A DNA stretch of 56,945 nucleotides from Actinotignum schaalii (GCF_028864145.1 NZ_JARBHJ010000009.1:1-56945), one strand, 5' to 3'; counted from the first letter of the stretch, positions 26,012-35,706 are shown. A program made the numbers and translations. Notes: generated by a model not told the origin, from the letters alone.

Positions 26012-26892
26012 GCGCGAACCCCGAACGCGGTTTCCTGGTTGTGATGTGGGGGAGCGCGGGGGCACCGGGGCGTTCTACCTTGGCGCGTGACCTTGCCTGG
26101 GTGCTAAGCGAGCAGCACACCGTGCTGCTGGTTGATGCGGATACCCGCAACCCGTCTTTGGCTCAGCTTGTCGATCTGGGTGAGGAACCTTCCGGGCTTA
26201 TCGGGGTGGCTCGGGCACTGCATAGCGGCGATGCTATCGAGAAGCAGCTTCCGCGTTATATGCGGCAATTGCGTGGCGGGCCACGCGGCACCTTGCAGTT
26301 CCTCCCCGGTCTTAACCGCGGCGGGCGCTGGCGTGAACTAACCGGGCCCGGTATGGGCGGCCTCTGGGATACGCTCCGGTCCATCGCGGAGATCACCATT
26401 GCCGATTGCGCCGCGGAACTTCCCGTTTTTCTTGACGATGCAGTTGTGCACACGGGTGGAGTCTCCGTTCCTCATCAGCACAACCAGCTAGGGCAGCGCA
26501 ACTACCAGAGGGCGGATGCGGAGGATGAGGGGGAGCGTGATAGCTTGACTCTCAGTGCCCTCCTCGCTGCGGATCTCGTTGTGGTGGCCTGCCGTGCCGG
26601 ACCGGTGGGTTTGCGCCGTGGAGTGGAAGCGTGGTGGCGGGCCCGGGCGCTGGGCCGTGCGGCCGTGCCGGTGGTCACCCGTGCCGGCCTGGAAGATCGC
26701 CTTGCTTTTGCCGCGCTCGCGGAGGAAGCGATACCCGCCGTGGTGGGGGTGCGTGACGACGCCGCCCGTTACGCACGGGCCGAACGGGCTGGCATGAGCG
26801 TGGTGGCTTTAGCCCCTCGCAGTGGGGCGAGTCGGGATGTGCGGCGGCTGGCGCGCGCCGTTCTGGCCTATCGGGGTGTGGACGGTGAGTAG
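26008..26892 (+). CDS. MinD/CpaE-like P-loop protein with altered Walker A
   Basis: 294 residues, ParA/MinD-type fold. The loop GSAGAPGRSTLARDLA (15-30) takes the place of the deviant Walker A KGGxGKT but lacks both lysines, as in some CpaE-like proteins. The switch VLLVDADTRNPSLAQL is present, as is a Walker-B-like ITIADCAAEL. A long loop around 150-175 (VSVPHQHNQLGQRNYQRADAEDEGE) is polar and unusual. ATPase activity is doubtful. It is coupled to the SAF gene, suggesting a shared envelope-assembly or localisation role. Confidence 0.75.
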   Translation: MSANPERGFLVVMWGSAGAPGRSTLARDLAWVLSEQHTVLLVDADTRNPSLAQLVDLGEEPSGLIGVARALHSGDAIEKQLPRYMRQLRGGPRGTLQFLPGLNRGGRWRELTGPGMGGLWDTLRSIAEITIADCAAELPVFLDDAVVHTGGVSVPHQHNQLGQRNYQRADAEDEGERDSLTLSALLAADLVVVACRAGPVGLRRGVEAWWRARALGRAAVPVVTRAGLEDRLAFAALAEEAIPAVVGVRDDAARYARAERAGMSVVALAPRSGASRDVRRLARAVLAYRGVDGE

Positions 26893-26895
26893 ACT
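26890..26895 (+). promoter_or_regulatory. -10 box for leaderless DUF6912 transcript
   Basis: TAGACT, six bases, then ATG 26902. It overlaps the stop codon of the preceding gene, giving the DUF6912 gene its own internal promoter. Confidence 0.45.
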
Positions 26896-26901
26896 GGGCG
26901 C

Positions 26902-27423
26902 ATGAGAATTTATCTTCCGGCTACTCCTGCCGATGTGGCGATGTCCGTGCTTTCCGGGCGTGTGGTGCACGCGGCCACGGAGGCTCTGGCGCGTGAAGTG
27001 AATGATGAGGATCGTGACTATCTCGAGGCGATTGCTTTCAATGCGGCCGCGGATGATTCTTTGCGTGCTGTTGCGGCATTGTTCGCCGGGAAGGCCGATC
27101 CTCGGTTCGGGGTAGTGCTGCCGGAGCGAGGTGGCTTGCGTCCGCGCCGGGTGGTGATTGCCGCTGAGGTGGCACCCGAGAAATGCCGGGATCTTGCCCA
27201 GCCGGAAGAGTATTTGCCCACTGCTCTGGAGCTTTCCGAAGAGCTCTCCTGGGATGATGTGGTCTCCATTCATGTGGACGGGGCGGACATGGAAGCGTAC
27301 GTATTGGCAGGGCCTGATGACGAGGCAGCTTTTGAGGTGCTCGCCGAGGAGGACTTGCTCTGGTATGACGTTTCCGAGCGCCTTGAATTAGCCTTCGAAC
27401 TGGGAGCTGCGGTGCAGGCTTAG
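26902..27423 (+). CDS. DUF6912 family protein
   Basis: 173 residues, soluble and acidic. It begins MRIYLPATPADVAM, typical of a conserved actinobacterial family of unknown function. The central part is VVIAAEVAPEKCRDL and the C-terminus LLWYDVSERLEL. There are no catalytic motifs. The start lies nine bases after the MinD-like stop but has TAGACT at the leaderless distance, so both read-through and independent transcription are likely. Confidence 0.75.
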   Translation: MRIYLPATPADVAMSVLSGRVVHAATEALAREVNDEDRDYLEAIAFNAAADDSLRAVAALFAGKADPRFGVVLPERGGLRPRRVVIAAEVAPEKCRDLAQPEEYLPTALELSEELSWDDVVSIHVDGADMEAYVLAGPDDEAAFEVLAEEDLLWYDVSERLELAFELGAAVQA

Positions 27424-27525
27424 AGACCGCTACGCGCTTGGTGTTGATTCTCGCCCGGGCCGATCCGCGAGGGTTGCGCCGTGCCGGTCGGGTGAGGCTG
27501 AGCAGTACAGCGGGCGACAGCCGCT

Positions 27526-30500
27526 TTAGGCAGTCACGCGGATATGTGAGGTGCCGTCGGCCCGCGGGATAACGGAGATGCGCTCGCTGATCATCTGTTT
27601 CATTTCGGAGACGTGCGAGACAACGCCCACGGTGCGCCCGTTTTTTCCTAGGCCGTGCAGCACCCCCATGACCTGGTCGAGTGCTCCGTCGGAAAGTGAA
27701 CCGAAACCTTCGTCAATGAGGAGGGTGTCAAGGTGGATCCCACCGTTTTCCGCGCGCACCACTTCCGCTAAGGCAAGCGCCAGGGAGATAGATACATAGA
27801 ATGTTTCCCCTCCCGAAAGTGTGCGAACGGAGCGCTGGACCGGTTCGGGGCCGGCGTGGTCAATAACAGCCAGCCCGAGACCGGTTTTCGACTGGTGACT
27901 GCCTTTCTCCTTTTCGTCCGTTCGGATGAGTTCGAAACGCCCGAGGGAAATATCTGTGAGCTGCTCATTAGCGACTTCAACAACTTGCTCGAAACGGTGT
28001 TGTAGCACGAAGGTTTCCAGGGGCACTTTCGTTACTGATTCGGGACCTGCGGTAGCTAAGGAAGCTAAACGTACAACCGCCCCGGATTGTTCACGCACCG
28101 CCCGCCACGCTTGTAGATCCCGCTGGGCGGTATATAGGCGTTCCCGCCCGGATCGGGCCTGGTTCTCCGCCCGGGTGGCGTGCGCCCGCGCTTCTTGAGC
28201 AGCGCGGCGTGCCAGTGCACTGGCTTCTTCCGCCCCTGTGACATCAGCCCGGGCATCTTCAGGAAGCTCAGCGAGCTCCGGTTCGGCAAGTTCACGCTTC
28301 ACATCGCGGCATTCCTCATCAAAAGCGGTGATGGAATCCTGGAGGTGTGCCTCGTCCGCCCCGTTGAGCAGGGCAGCGTTCGCAGATTCCGCATCCGCGA
28401 ATTCAGTGCCGGCCAGAGCCGCCGTGAGTTCTTTTCCGCGGGTTTGTTCATCTTCACGCGCAGCGAGTACCCCGCTGGCGGCAGTGTTCCAGGCATCTTG
28501 GGCTTCACGCAGGTCATCGAGAGCCGCGCGGCGCGCCGCGATAGAAGCAAAGCCGGCGTATTCTGCGCTGAGGCGCGCGAGTTGCTCGCTGATATCACGA
28601 GCATGGGCGGTGCTGGCAGCCTCTAAATGCGCCACGTCGCTACGTAATTGTTCCAAGGATGTTTCCCGCGAACTAGTTTGTTCGGCAAGCTGCGCGATCC
28701 GCTGCTCCAAGTCGAGAACGCGCAATGCCGCCTGTTGTGCCGTATTCAAGTCAGTGCGGGCGGCAGCTAATTCCGCAGTGGCTACTTCGGTAGTGACATC
28801 CCCCGCGATGGCACGTTGTTCCGTAAGCTGGGCTTTTATTTTCTCCAGGTGTGCTAGGCAGGTACTGTACTTTTCCCGGGCGGCGGAGGCTGCTTCTTGG
28901 GAGATTTTCACCTGCGCGGCGGTGGCGCGAACAGCTTCCGGGGGAGCGGGAGCCGGGTGGGTGCATGACCCGCACACCGGGCAGGGCTCGTTCTCACGTA
29001 GCTGCCCCGCTAATTCACCGGCGGTGGACTGTACCCACGCATCGGTGATTTCCCGGGCGTTACTTTCCGTTTCCTGGACCTGGCTGAGGGCATCTGCCAG
29101 CGCGGCACGAGCTTCTGCTTCCGCGTTTTCACTGGCGGCCACCCGCTCCAATACTTCGAGGAGGCCCGTGGCGCTGTGTACCCGCTGCGCGGCCGCGGGC
29201 TCACCACTGGCGATGGTGCGGGCCGTATCTAACTTGCCCTCCACATCCTCGCGTTCAGCTGCGGCAATAGCAGCTTCATCGCGTAGCTTTTCCATCGCGC
29301 TACGGCGCTCGGCAAGCTGTTCGGTAGCGCGGGCAGCTTCCTGTTGTTTGCGCTCTACCTCATGTTCCGCGCGCTCCAATTCGGTCAAGCGCCCGCTGGC
29401 TTCGCTTAGCTCCGTGACCGCACGTCGCCCGGATTCCACCCCGGCAGGGGTGATATCAGTAATGGGGTTAGCAACCCGCCCTGTGCTCGCGCCCAATTTC
29501 GCGAAAGTAGCAACGAGGTGGGCCTGAGCTTCTGCGCAGGCATCGGCGCAATTACGGCTTTCTTGGCGAGCCCGTGCCAACGCGTGAATATGCGGGAGTA
29601 GCGGGGTAGCGGCGCGGTGGGCCGCGAGGCGAGCACGATCCGCGGCGATCGCATCTTTGCGTTCGCCGAGTTGGCCTGCCCGGGCGCGCAGCTCCGTGCG
29701 GCGTTCGATGCGGCTAGCCAGGGTGCGCTGCGCGTTTTCGTGCTCCTGTGCCTTCTCAAATACGTTTTCTGCTTCTTCGGCCCGGGCGAGCGCATCGTTA
29801 GCACGTTTCGCGGCAGTGGCGAGAGCTTGCTCTAGGCCAGCGACCACCTCTTCACCTTCGGCTGGTAAATCCACGCCTTGAGCGGCGGCGGTAAGAGATT
29901 CACTTTCTTCAGGTGGCAGTTCCAAGGCGGTCGCGGTATTCGAGATGGCCCGCACGAAGGTTTCCTGAGCGCCCGCAATAGCACCGCGCGCTGCGCGGGC
30001 GTGATCCGTGAGCCACTGGGTAACAGAACCAAAAACCCGGGTATCGAAAATCTGGGTGAGAAGCCTGGTGCGTTCTTGGCTTTCTAGCCGTAGAAATTCA
30101 GCGAATTTCCCCTGCGGGAGCACGATAGTTTGCAAGAATTGTTCCGCATTGAGGCCGAGAAGATTGCTGATATACACCCCGACATCGCGAGCTTTGGTCG
30201 CGATCGGGGAGCCGCCATCTATATCTCCGAGGTCCACTGCGGCTTCGGAGAGCTTCCACAATTTCGCGGTGGCGGCGGTGGGGGAGGAATTACCCGGCTT
30301 GGTAAAGCTAGGGGTGCGCCGCACCCGGAACGTACCCGCTTCGATGGTGAAAATAACGTCCGCGTAGCTGGTGGTGGAGGGATCAACATGCGTGGAACGC
30401 AGGCGCTCGGTTGAACTTTCTTTCCCACCGGCTACCGTACCGAAAAGCCCGAAAACAACGGCGTCAATAATGGTTGATTTGCCAGCTCCCGTGGGCCCTT

Positions 30501-30600
30501 CCACCAGGAAAAGTCCGGATGCTCCCAGGGCATCAAAATCAATGACTTCCCGCCCCGCGAAGGAGCCGATACCCTGAAGTTCTAAGCGGCGCAGCTGCAT
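27526..30600 (-). CDS. sbcC: Exonuclease SbcC (SMC-family ATPase)
   Basis: 1024 residues. SbcC is the Rad50-like subunit that processes hairpins and DNA ends with SbcD. Walker A is GPTGAGKSTIID and the zinc hook CPVCGSCTHP lies about mid-protein between long coiled coils. The ABC signature TLSGGETFYVSISLALA and Walker B DTLLIDEGFGSLS are near the C-terminus. ATG 30600 follows AAAGGAG, six bp after the sbcD stop, so the pair is one operon. Length is normal. It converges with DUF6912. Confidence 0.96.
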   Translation of the reverse strand: MQLRRLELQGIGSFAGREVIDFDALGASGLFLVEGPTGAGKSTIIDAVVFGLFGTVAGGKESSTERLRSTHVDPSTTSYADVIFTIEAGTFRVRRTPSFTKPGNSSPTAATAKLWKLSEAAVDLGDIDGGSPIATKARDVGVYISNLLGLNAEQFLQTIVLPQGKFAEFLRLESQERTRLLTQIFDTRVFGSVTQWLTDHARAARGAIAGAQETFVRAISNTATALELPPEESESLTAAAQGVDLPAEGEEVVAGLEQALATAAKRANDALARAEEAENVFEKAQEHENAQRTLASRIERRTELRARAGQLGERKDAIAADRARLAAHRAATPLLPHIHALARARQESRNCADACAEAQAHLVATFAKLGASTGRVANPITDITPAGVESGRRAVTELSEASGRLTELERAEHEVERKQQEAARATEQLAERRSAMEKLRDEAAIAAAEREDVEGKLDTARTIASGEPAAAQRVHSATGLLEVLERVAASENAEAEARAALADALSQVQETESNAREITDAWVQSTAGELAGQLRENEPCPVCGSCTHPAPAPPEAVRATAAQVKISQEAASAAREKYSTCLAHLEKIKAQLTEQRAIAGDVTTEVATAELAAARTDLNTAQQAALRVLDLEQRIAQLAEQTSSRETSLEQLRSDVAHLEAASTAHARDISEQLARLSAEYAGFASIAARRAALDDLREAQDAWNTAASGVLAAREDEQTRGKELTAALAGTEFADAESANAALLNGADEAHLQDSITAFDEECRDVKRELAEPELAELPEDARADVTGAEEASALARRAAQEARAHATRAENQARSGRERLYTAQRDLQAWRAVREQSGAVVRLASLATAGPESVTKVPLETFVLQHRFEQVVEVANEQLTDISLGRFELIRTDEKEKGSHQSKTGLGLAVIDHAGPEPVQRSVRTLSGGETFYVSISLALALAEVVRAENGGIHLDTLLIDEGFGSLSDGALDQVMGVLHGLGKNGRTVGVVSHVSEMKQMISERISVIPRADGTSHIRVTA

Positions 30601-30606
30601 GAGCCT

Positions 30607-31872
30607 TTACTCCTTTTCCCCGGTGCGAACGGCTTCCCATGCCGTTACCATGACATGATCTTCTTCCTCCGTGAGATCCCGGTGCCCGCTTTCTGTCATG
30701 AATTGGCGCAACACGCTCAAAGCATCAAGCCGCCGGGTATCTGCCGTGCTGTGGCGGGTAGCGGCCGGATCCACCACGTGGCGAATTTCCAAAGCGTGCG
30801 GGAAAGCGGCCCGTACCCGGGTGGTCAGATCTGCCGGGCGGGCTGGATCGGTCACGAGAATGCGCGCGAATTTGCTCCGATCATCATGGTGTGCCGGGCT
30901 GAGCACCTCAGTTAGCGGCGCTTCGATAGTGACGATGGGGCGCCATACCGGAGCGGGAATGAGCTCTTCTTCCACTAACACTCCGCCTTCAAAAGTGAGA
31001 AGAACAGAAGATTTAGGCCGGGTTTCTGAGAACGAAAAAGCGATGGGTGAACCCGAGTAGCGCATAGGAGGCAGCTCGCTCATGCCAGAAGTACCCGGCT
31101 CTGGCGCGCCACCTACCCGCTGCGGAGAATGTAAATGACCGAGAGCCACGTAGCTGAGGCCCCGGGTAGCGCGTTCCCCCGCACCATCCAGGGCGAAAAG
31201 CGAGGCGGGAACAACTTCTACCCCGCCCACCGAAATATCGCGTTCGGATTCACTGGCCGCCCCGCCGGCAACGAAGGCATGTGCCATAACGATACGGGCC
31301 AATGGCTGGCCGGCGTGCGGGCCGTGCTGGATATCCGCGGCAATACGCCCCACGGCTGCGCGCATCACCGCGGCGTGCGAGCGCTCTAGCAACTTTGCAC
31401 CATCAGAATCGCCCGAATCATCCACACCGGCGTGAGCATCACCGCCCGCCAGGCGGCGCCGTTCCACATCAGGATCCAAATAGGGAACGGGGTAGACCAG
31501 CGCTCCGAGCTTCCCGGCACGGTCCCGCACCTCTACCGGCTGAGCGCAGCGCAGCGGATCGGTGCGAATAACAATACGCTCCTGGAAAAGTTCCGCACCG
31601 AAGCCCAGGCGCTGGGGGGAATCATGGTTCCCGGAGATCAAAATGACGGTGGTGAGCTGCGCGAGCCGGCGCAGGGTGCGCGAAAAAAGCTCAACCATGG
31701 GAGCGGGTGGAACGCTGCGATCATAGACATCCCCGCTAATAAGGAGGGCATCCACCTCGCGTTCCCGCACGGTATCCACCACGTGATCCACCCACAGCTC
31801 AAAGGCGGGAGTGAGATCCGCCCGGTGCAGGGTGCGCCCGAGATGCCAATCGGAGGTGTGCAAGAACTTCAT
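30607..31872 (-). CDS. sbcD: Exonuclease subunit SbcD
   Basis: 421 residues. This is the Mre11-like metallophosphoesterase nuclease. Metal motifs are HTSDWHLG (Asp8, His10), ISGDVYDR, ISGNHDSPQRLGF, AHAFVAGG and ALGHLHSPQ. The C-terminal capping domain ends near VLRQFMTESGHRDLTEEE. The start has TAGGCT exactly six bases upstream and no ribosome site, so it is probably a leaderless internal promoter within the longer minus-strand operon. sbcC follows after 6 bp. Confidence 0.96.
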   Translation of the reverse strand: MKFLHTSDWHLGRTLHRADLTPAFELWVDHVVDTVREREVDALLISGDVYDRSVPPAPMVELFSRTLRRLAQLTTVILISGNHDSPQRLGFGAELFQERIVIRTDPLRCAQPVEVRDRAGKLGALVYPVPYLDPDVERRRLAGGDAHAGVDDSGDSDGAKLLERSHAAVMRAAVGRIAADIQHGPHAGQPLARIVMAHAFVAGGAASESERDISVGGVEVVPASLFALDGAGERATRGLSYVALGHLHSPQRVGGAPEPGTSGMSELPPMRYSGSPIAFSFSETRPKSSVLLTFEGGVLVEEELIPAPVWRPIVTIEAPLTEVLSPAHHDDRSKFARILVTDPARPADLTTRVRAAFPHALEIRHVVDPAATRHSTADTRRLDALSVLRQFMTESGHRDLTEEEDHVMVTAWEAVRTGEKE

Positions 31873-31878
31873 GGCTTC

Positions 31879-31884
31879 AGCCTA
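31879..31884 (-). promoter_or_regulatory. -10 box for leaderless sbcD transcript
   Basis: On the minus strand, TAGGCT then GAAGCC then ATG. This gives sbcDC an independent start inside the aroA-rsgA-hisN run. Confidence 0.5.
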
Positions 31885-31907
31885 CTGCGGGGCTACGACA
31901 AAAATTT

Positions 31908-32468
31908 TTAGGCTTCCGCCTGACCCCCGTTGACCGGGTCCTTATCCGACCACGGGAAAGCAATCCACGAATCGGTATGCAAATAGGCATAGTCGGGTTT
32001 GAGTACCGAGCGTGACTTTTCGTAGAGGACCGCCACTCGAATCTCCGTAGCGTACTCTTCGCAGAGTTCCTTGACGAAGCGGAGGGTACGCCCCGAGTCA
32101 GCGACGTCGTCGACAATTAAAACCTTTTTGCCCGCCATTCCACGCACGTCACCGGAAGGTTCCACCAGGCGCGGATCTTTAAGCGTGACGCCGATACCGG
32201 TGTAAAACTCGACGTTGAGGACGAGCATACTCTTGAGGTCCAAAGCGTAGGCAATTGCGCCGGCGGGAAGCAGTCCGCCGCGGGCCACGCTCACGATAAT
32301 TTCGGGCCGGTAGCCGGAATCCCAGATGTCGCGGGCGAGTTCGCGGGTGACTTCGCCGAACCGCTCCCAGGTAAGAACTTCGCGCGCGGGCGCGGGCGCG
32401 CTGATGGGCGCGCTGGCGGGAAGGCCCTCGTTCTCGATTAACGGCTCGGCCTTATCACTGCGTCCCAC
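31908..32468 (-). CDS. Phosphoribosyltransferase (purine PRTase-like)
   Basis: 186 residues, type I PRTase fold. The PRPP loop is VLIVDDVADSGRTL and an upstream substrate segment is IIVSVARGGLLPAG. The C-terminal DSWIAFPWSDKDP resembles xanthine/guanine phosphoribosyltransferases and related actinobacterial proteins. An N-terminal extension of about 28 residues is Ala/Pro-rich. GTG 32468 follows GGAGGAACT. It lies 14 bp after hisN. Purine salvage is likely; the exact base is not resolved. Confidence 0.85.
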   Translation of the reverse strand: MGRSDKAEPLIENEGLPASAPISAPAPAREVLTWERFGEVTRELARDIWDSGYRPEIIVSVARGGLLPAGAIAYALDLKSMLVLNVEFYTGIGVTLKDPRLVEPSGDVRGMAGKKVLIVDDVADSGRTLRFVKELCEEYATEIRVAVLYEKSRSVLKPDYAYLHTDSWIAFPWSDKDPVNGGQAEA

Positions 32469-32482
32469 AGTTCCTCCTTCGG

Positions 32483-33316
32483 CTAGTTCCGGTTATCCGG
32501 GCGCGTCTCTTCCCCGCTGCCCGGTTGCATATGTGTCTCATTAATAATTGCTTGGGCGGCCGTGTGCAACTTTCCATTGGTCACCAGCGCACTTCCCCAC
32601 CACGGGCCCGGCTTGCCCTCCAGCGAGGTGAAGGTTCCCCCGGCCTCTTCCACGATCGGCACCAGCGCAGCCATATCGTAAACATCCAGGCCCGGCTGCG
32701 CGGCAATATCAAAAGCACCCTCGGCAAGTAGCATATAGGGCCAGAAGGCCCCGTAGGCACGGGTACCCCAGGTGGCGCGGGCAAAGGCGACAAGGGTATC
32801 CATGCGTCCCGTTTCGTCCCAGCTCGAGAGGGAAGAAAAACCAAAAGCAGCCCGGTCCATTCGATCAATATCGGAGACGCGCAGGCGCTGGGGTTCGCCC
32901 CCGTTTTCGCTCAGCCACGCCCCGTTTCCACGGCTCGCCCACCAGCGCCTCCCGAGCGCCGGAGCCGATGCCATACCGGCCACCATCTGCCCATTTTCCT
33001 CGACACCGATGAGAGTGGCCCACACCGGGTTGTGACGCACGTAGTTGCGGGTGCCGTCAATCGGGTCAATAATCCAACGCCGCGGAGCGTGCTCGAGGCT
33101 GCCGCCTTCTTCTTCCCCGTAGACGGCGTCCCCGGGAAAATCTCGCTCCAGATACTCGCGGATGAGCCGTTCGGCGGCCCGATCTGCGTCGGATACCGGC
33201 GAATTATCAGGCTTCGTATCCACGGTGAGACGGCGGCGTTCATAACGTTCCAGGGTAAGGGCGTCCACGGCATCCGCAACGGTGTGCAGAAAGGCGATGG
33301 TGGCGCTGGTATCCAT
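32483..33316 (-). CDS. hisN: Inositol-monophosphatase-family phosphatase (HisN-type)
   Basis: 277 residues. Metal motifs are GEEEGG, WIIDPIDGTRNYVRH and the C-terminal GLDVYDMAALVPIVEEAGG. The closest known actinobacterial members are the histidinol-phosphate phosphatases HisN; inositol or fructose bisphosphate phosphatase is an alternative. ATG 33316 follows GGGAGAAATAA and abuts the rsgA stop with no gap, so translation is coupled. Confidence 0.85.
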   Translation of the reverse strand: MDTSATIAFLHTVADAVDALTLERYERRRLTVDTKPDNSPVSDADRAAERLIREYLERDFPGDAVYGEEEGGSLEHAPRRWIIDPIDGTRNYVRHNPVWATLIGVEENGQMVAGMASAPALGRRWWASRGNGAWLSENGGEPQRLRVSDIDRMDRAAFGFSSLSSWDETGRMDTLVAFARATWGTRAYGAFWPYMLLAEGAFDIAAQPGLDVYDMAALVPIVEEAGGTFTSLEGKPGPWWGSALVTNGKLHTAAQAIINETHMQPGSGEETRPDNRN

Positions 33317-34345
33317 TTATTTCTCCCATTCTTCAAAGCCGCGCGAGGCGAGCACACGGCGTAAGGAACTCACTCGCTCGCGCAGGCGTGGATCGGTGAG
33401 GCTATCGAGGGTACATTCGGGTTCGGTGGCTGCATGGCTGCATCCGCGTGGACATTCCAGCGCGGTTTCTTCCAGGTCGGGGAAGCCGTGGAGGATGTCG
33501 GTGGCGTCCAAGTGGGCCAACCCGAAGCTGCGCACCCCGGGCGTATCGATAAGCTGCCCACCACCGGGTAGCGGAAAGGCGATAGCGGAGGTGGAGGTGT
33601 GGCGGCCTTTTCCGGTCACCTCATTGACGTGCCCGGTTTCGCGCGCCGCGGCGGGCACCAGCGCATTGAGAAGAGTGGATTTACCCACCCCTGAATGGCC
33701 CACGAGCACCGTGGTCCGCCCGCGCAGCGCCGCGCGCACTGCTTCCAAGCCCGAGTCCGTTGTAGGTTCCCCGGCCGCGGGAGTTGCGTCGTCGTACCCT
33801 AAAGCTGTTGCAAGAACCGGTACCCCGAGCGGTTCGTAATACGCGCGCAAGGCGTCCGGGCGCGCCAGATCCGCTTTGGTGAGGATGAGTAGCGGATCCA
33901 TACCGGCATCGTGCGCGGCCACCAGGCAGCGGTCAATCATGCCGCGTCGCGGTTCGGGTTGCGCGAGCGCCGCCACGATCGCCATCTGGTCCGCGTTCGC
34001 CACGATGGTGCGTTCGCGTTCGTTTCCTTCGTCCGTGGAACGCGTGAGTTGTGAGCTGCGTTCTTCGATAAAAACGATGCGAGCCAGAGTGTCCTTGCGT
34101 CCGGACAGGTCACCGGTTAGGCGTACTTTATCTCCAACGACGACGGCGCCCCGGCCCAATTCCCGCGCCTTGACCGCTATGACGCGGGTGCCCTCGTTCA
34201 TGAGCACGGTGTAGCGCCCGCGGTCAATGGTGATGACCTGGCCGCGGGGCCGGTCGGAGTAATCGGGCCGAATCTTCGTGCGCGGCCGCGAACCTTTTCC
34301 GGGTCGCACCCGCACGCGCGGATCGTCGGTGCCGATATCTCTCAT
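33317..34345 (-). CDS. rsgA: Ribosome small-subunit-dependent GTPase RsgA
   Basis: 342 residues. This circularly permuted GTPase is used in 30S maturation. An N-terminal OB fold comes first, then G4 LTKADL, G1 GHSGVGKSTLLN and G3 DTPGVRSF. The zinc knuckle is CPRGCSHAATEPEC. The ATG at 34345 overlaps the aroA stop as ATGA, the expected coupling; an upstream ATG (34366) would lie inside aroA. Order aroA-rsgA-hisN is common in Actinobacteria. Confidence 0.95.
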   Translation of the reverse strand: MRDIGTDDPRVRVRPGKGSRPRTKIRPDYSDRPRGQVITIDRGRYTVLMNEGTRVIAVKARELGRGAVVVGDKVRLTGDLSGRKDTLARIVFIEERSSQLTRSTDEGNERERTIVANADQMAIVAALAQPEPRRGMIDRCLVAAHDAGMDPLLILTKADLARPDALRAYYEPLGVPVLATALGYDDATPAAGEPTTDSGLEAVRAALRGRTTVLVGHSGVGKSTLLNALVPAAARETGHVNEVTGKGRHTSTSAIAFPLPGGGQLIDTPGVRSFGLAHLDATDILHGFPDLEETALECPRGCSHAATEPECTLDSLTDPRLRERVSSLRRVLASRGFEEWEK

Positions 34346-35706
34346 CGGCCCACCAGGTCTGTCCACATGTGGGCGAAACGCGGCATGGTTTTCCCGGTGG
34401 TGGCAATATTTTCCACCCGCAGCCCGGGGATGCGCAGGCCGAGGATCGCACCGAAAGTTGCCATGCGGTGATCCTCGTAGCTGCGGATAACCGGATATTC
34501 GGCCCCCGCTTCACCCACCGCGCCCGGCACCGCTGGAGGGGTGATGATAATGTCATCGCCTTCTTCGCGGGCGAGGATTCCCACGCCGCTCAGCTCCGCG
34601 GTGATCGCGGCCAGGCGGTTGGTTTCATGCCCGCGCAACTGCCCGATATTACGCAGCGCACTCGGGCCGGTGGCGAAGGCCGCCACCGCGGCAATTGTGG
34701 GCGTGAGTTCCCCAACATCACTGAGATCGGCATCGAGCGGGGCAATATTTCGCGGCCCTGTCAGCTCGAGGACGCCGTCGCCGCGCAGGCGGGTACGCGC
34801 TCCCATGGCCGTGAAAATATCGACGATCTGCGCTCCGGGTTGGGTGGTGCGTTCCGGCCAGCGCGGAATATCCACGGTTCCGCCCGTGACCATGGCGGCG
34901 GCCAGGAAGGGGGAGGCGTTGGAGAGATCCGGTTCCAGCACCACTGTTCCCAGCTGCGGGATGCCCGGATGCACATGCCATTCCACCGCCGGGTGTTCGC
35001 GATCCGCGGGTGCCCCGCCGGCCGCGAATTCTTCGACCTGAATGCCGGCCTGGCGCAGTACATCCACCGTCATGGCCAGGTGGAAAGCGGAAGGAACCTT
35101 GGGCCCGACCGAACGCAATACCAGCCCGCCTGCGCAGCGCGGGCCGGCCAGCAGCAGTGCGGAAATAAATTGCGAGGAGGCGGAGGAATCAATCTCCACC
35201 GTTCCTCCGGCCAGATGCCCCCGACCGTGCACCCGCACCGGGAGAACTGCCCGCCCGGCGCTATCGCTAGCGGCATCAACTTCCACTCCCAGATCACGCA
35301 GGGCCCGCACCACCGGGTCCATGGGGCGCACGCGGGCGGCGGCGTCGCCATCAATAACAACCTCACCACGCGCGAAAGCGGCCAGTGGTGGCACGAAACG
35401 CATGACCGTTCCGGCGAGTCCCGCGTCAATGGTGGCTCCGTGGAGGGGAGCGGGGGAGATATCGAGAATATCCTCAGCTTCGGTCGCGCCGCGCTGCCAG
35501 GCTACCCCTACGCCCATGCTCGCTAGGGCGCGGGCCATGAGCTCGGTATCGCGGGCGCGCAGGGGTGCCACGATCCGCCCCGCCGTGCCGGGTTGCCCCA
35601 GCGCGGCGGTGATGAGGAAACGTGCCATAAGCGATTTGGACCCGGGAACGTCCACGCTGCCGCGAACGGGGGACGGGTGGAACGGTGCTGGCCACAGGTC
35701 AGTCAT
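34342..35706 (-). CDS. aroA: 3-phosphoshikimate 1-carboxyvinyltransferase (EPSP synthase)
   Basis: 454 residues, two-domain fold. It catalyses the sixth shikimate-pathway step, joining PEP to shikimate 3-phosphate. The PEP/S3P motif PGSKSLMARF (Lys24) is at the N-terminus. The LAGTVMRFVPPLA segment corresponds to the glyphosate-site LGNAGTAMRPL. The C-terminal part has DLSDVGELTPTIAAVAAFA, LRGHETNRL and SYEDHRMA. ATG 35706 abuts the doxX stop. A long open frame on the opposite strand across this gene is a GC-frame shadow. Confidence 0.95.
   Translation of the reverse strand: MTDLWPAPFHPSPVRGSVDVPGSKSLMARFLITAALGQPGTAGRIVAPLRARDTELMARALASMGVGVAWQRGATEAEDILDISPAPLHGATIDAGLAGTVMRFVPPLAAFARGEVVIDGDAAARVRPMDPVVRALRDLGVEVDAASDSAGRAVLPVRVHGRGHLAGGTVEIDSSASSQFISALLLAGPRCAGGLVLRSVGPKVPSAFHLAMTVDVLRQAGIQVEEFAAGGAPADREHPAVEWHVHPGIPQLGTVVLEPDLSNASPFLAAAMVTGGTVDIPRWPERTTQPGAQIVDIFTAMGARTRLRGDGVLELTGPRNIAPLDADLSDVGELTPTIAAVAAFATGPSALRNIGQLRGHETNRLAAITAELSGVGILAREEGDDIIITPPAVPGAVGEAGAEYPVIRSYEDHRMATFGAILGLRIPGLRVENIATTGKTMPRFAHMWTDLVGR

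Noticed and set aside
28238-29527. 429-codon plus-strand frame across sbcC
   Set aside because: Ala/Ser/Arg-rich shadow of the sbcC coiled-coil region; no start signal.
34369-35526. 385-codon open frame on the plus strand across aroA
   Set aside because: It is fully antisense to a clear aroA gene and its translation is a low-complexity GC-frame shadow without any domain.
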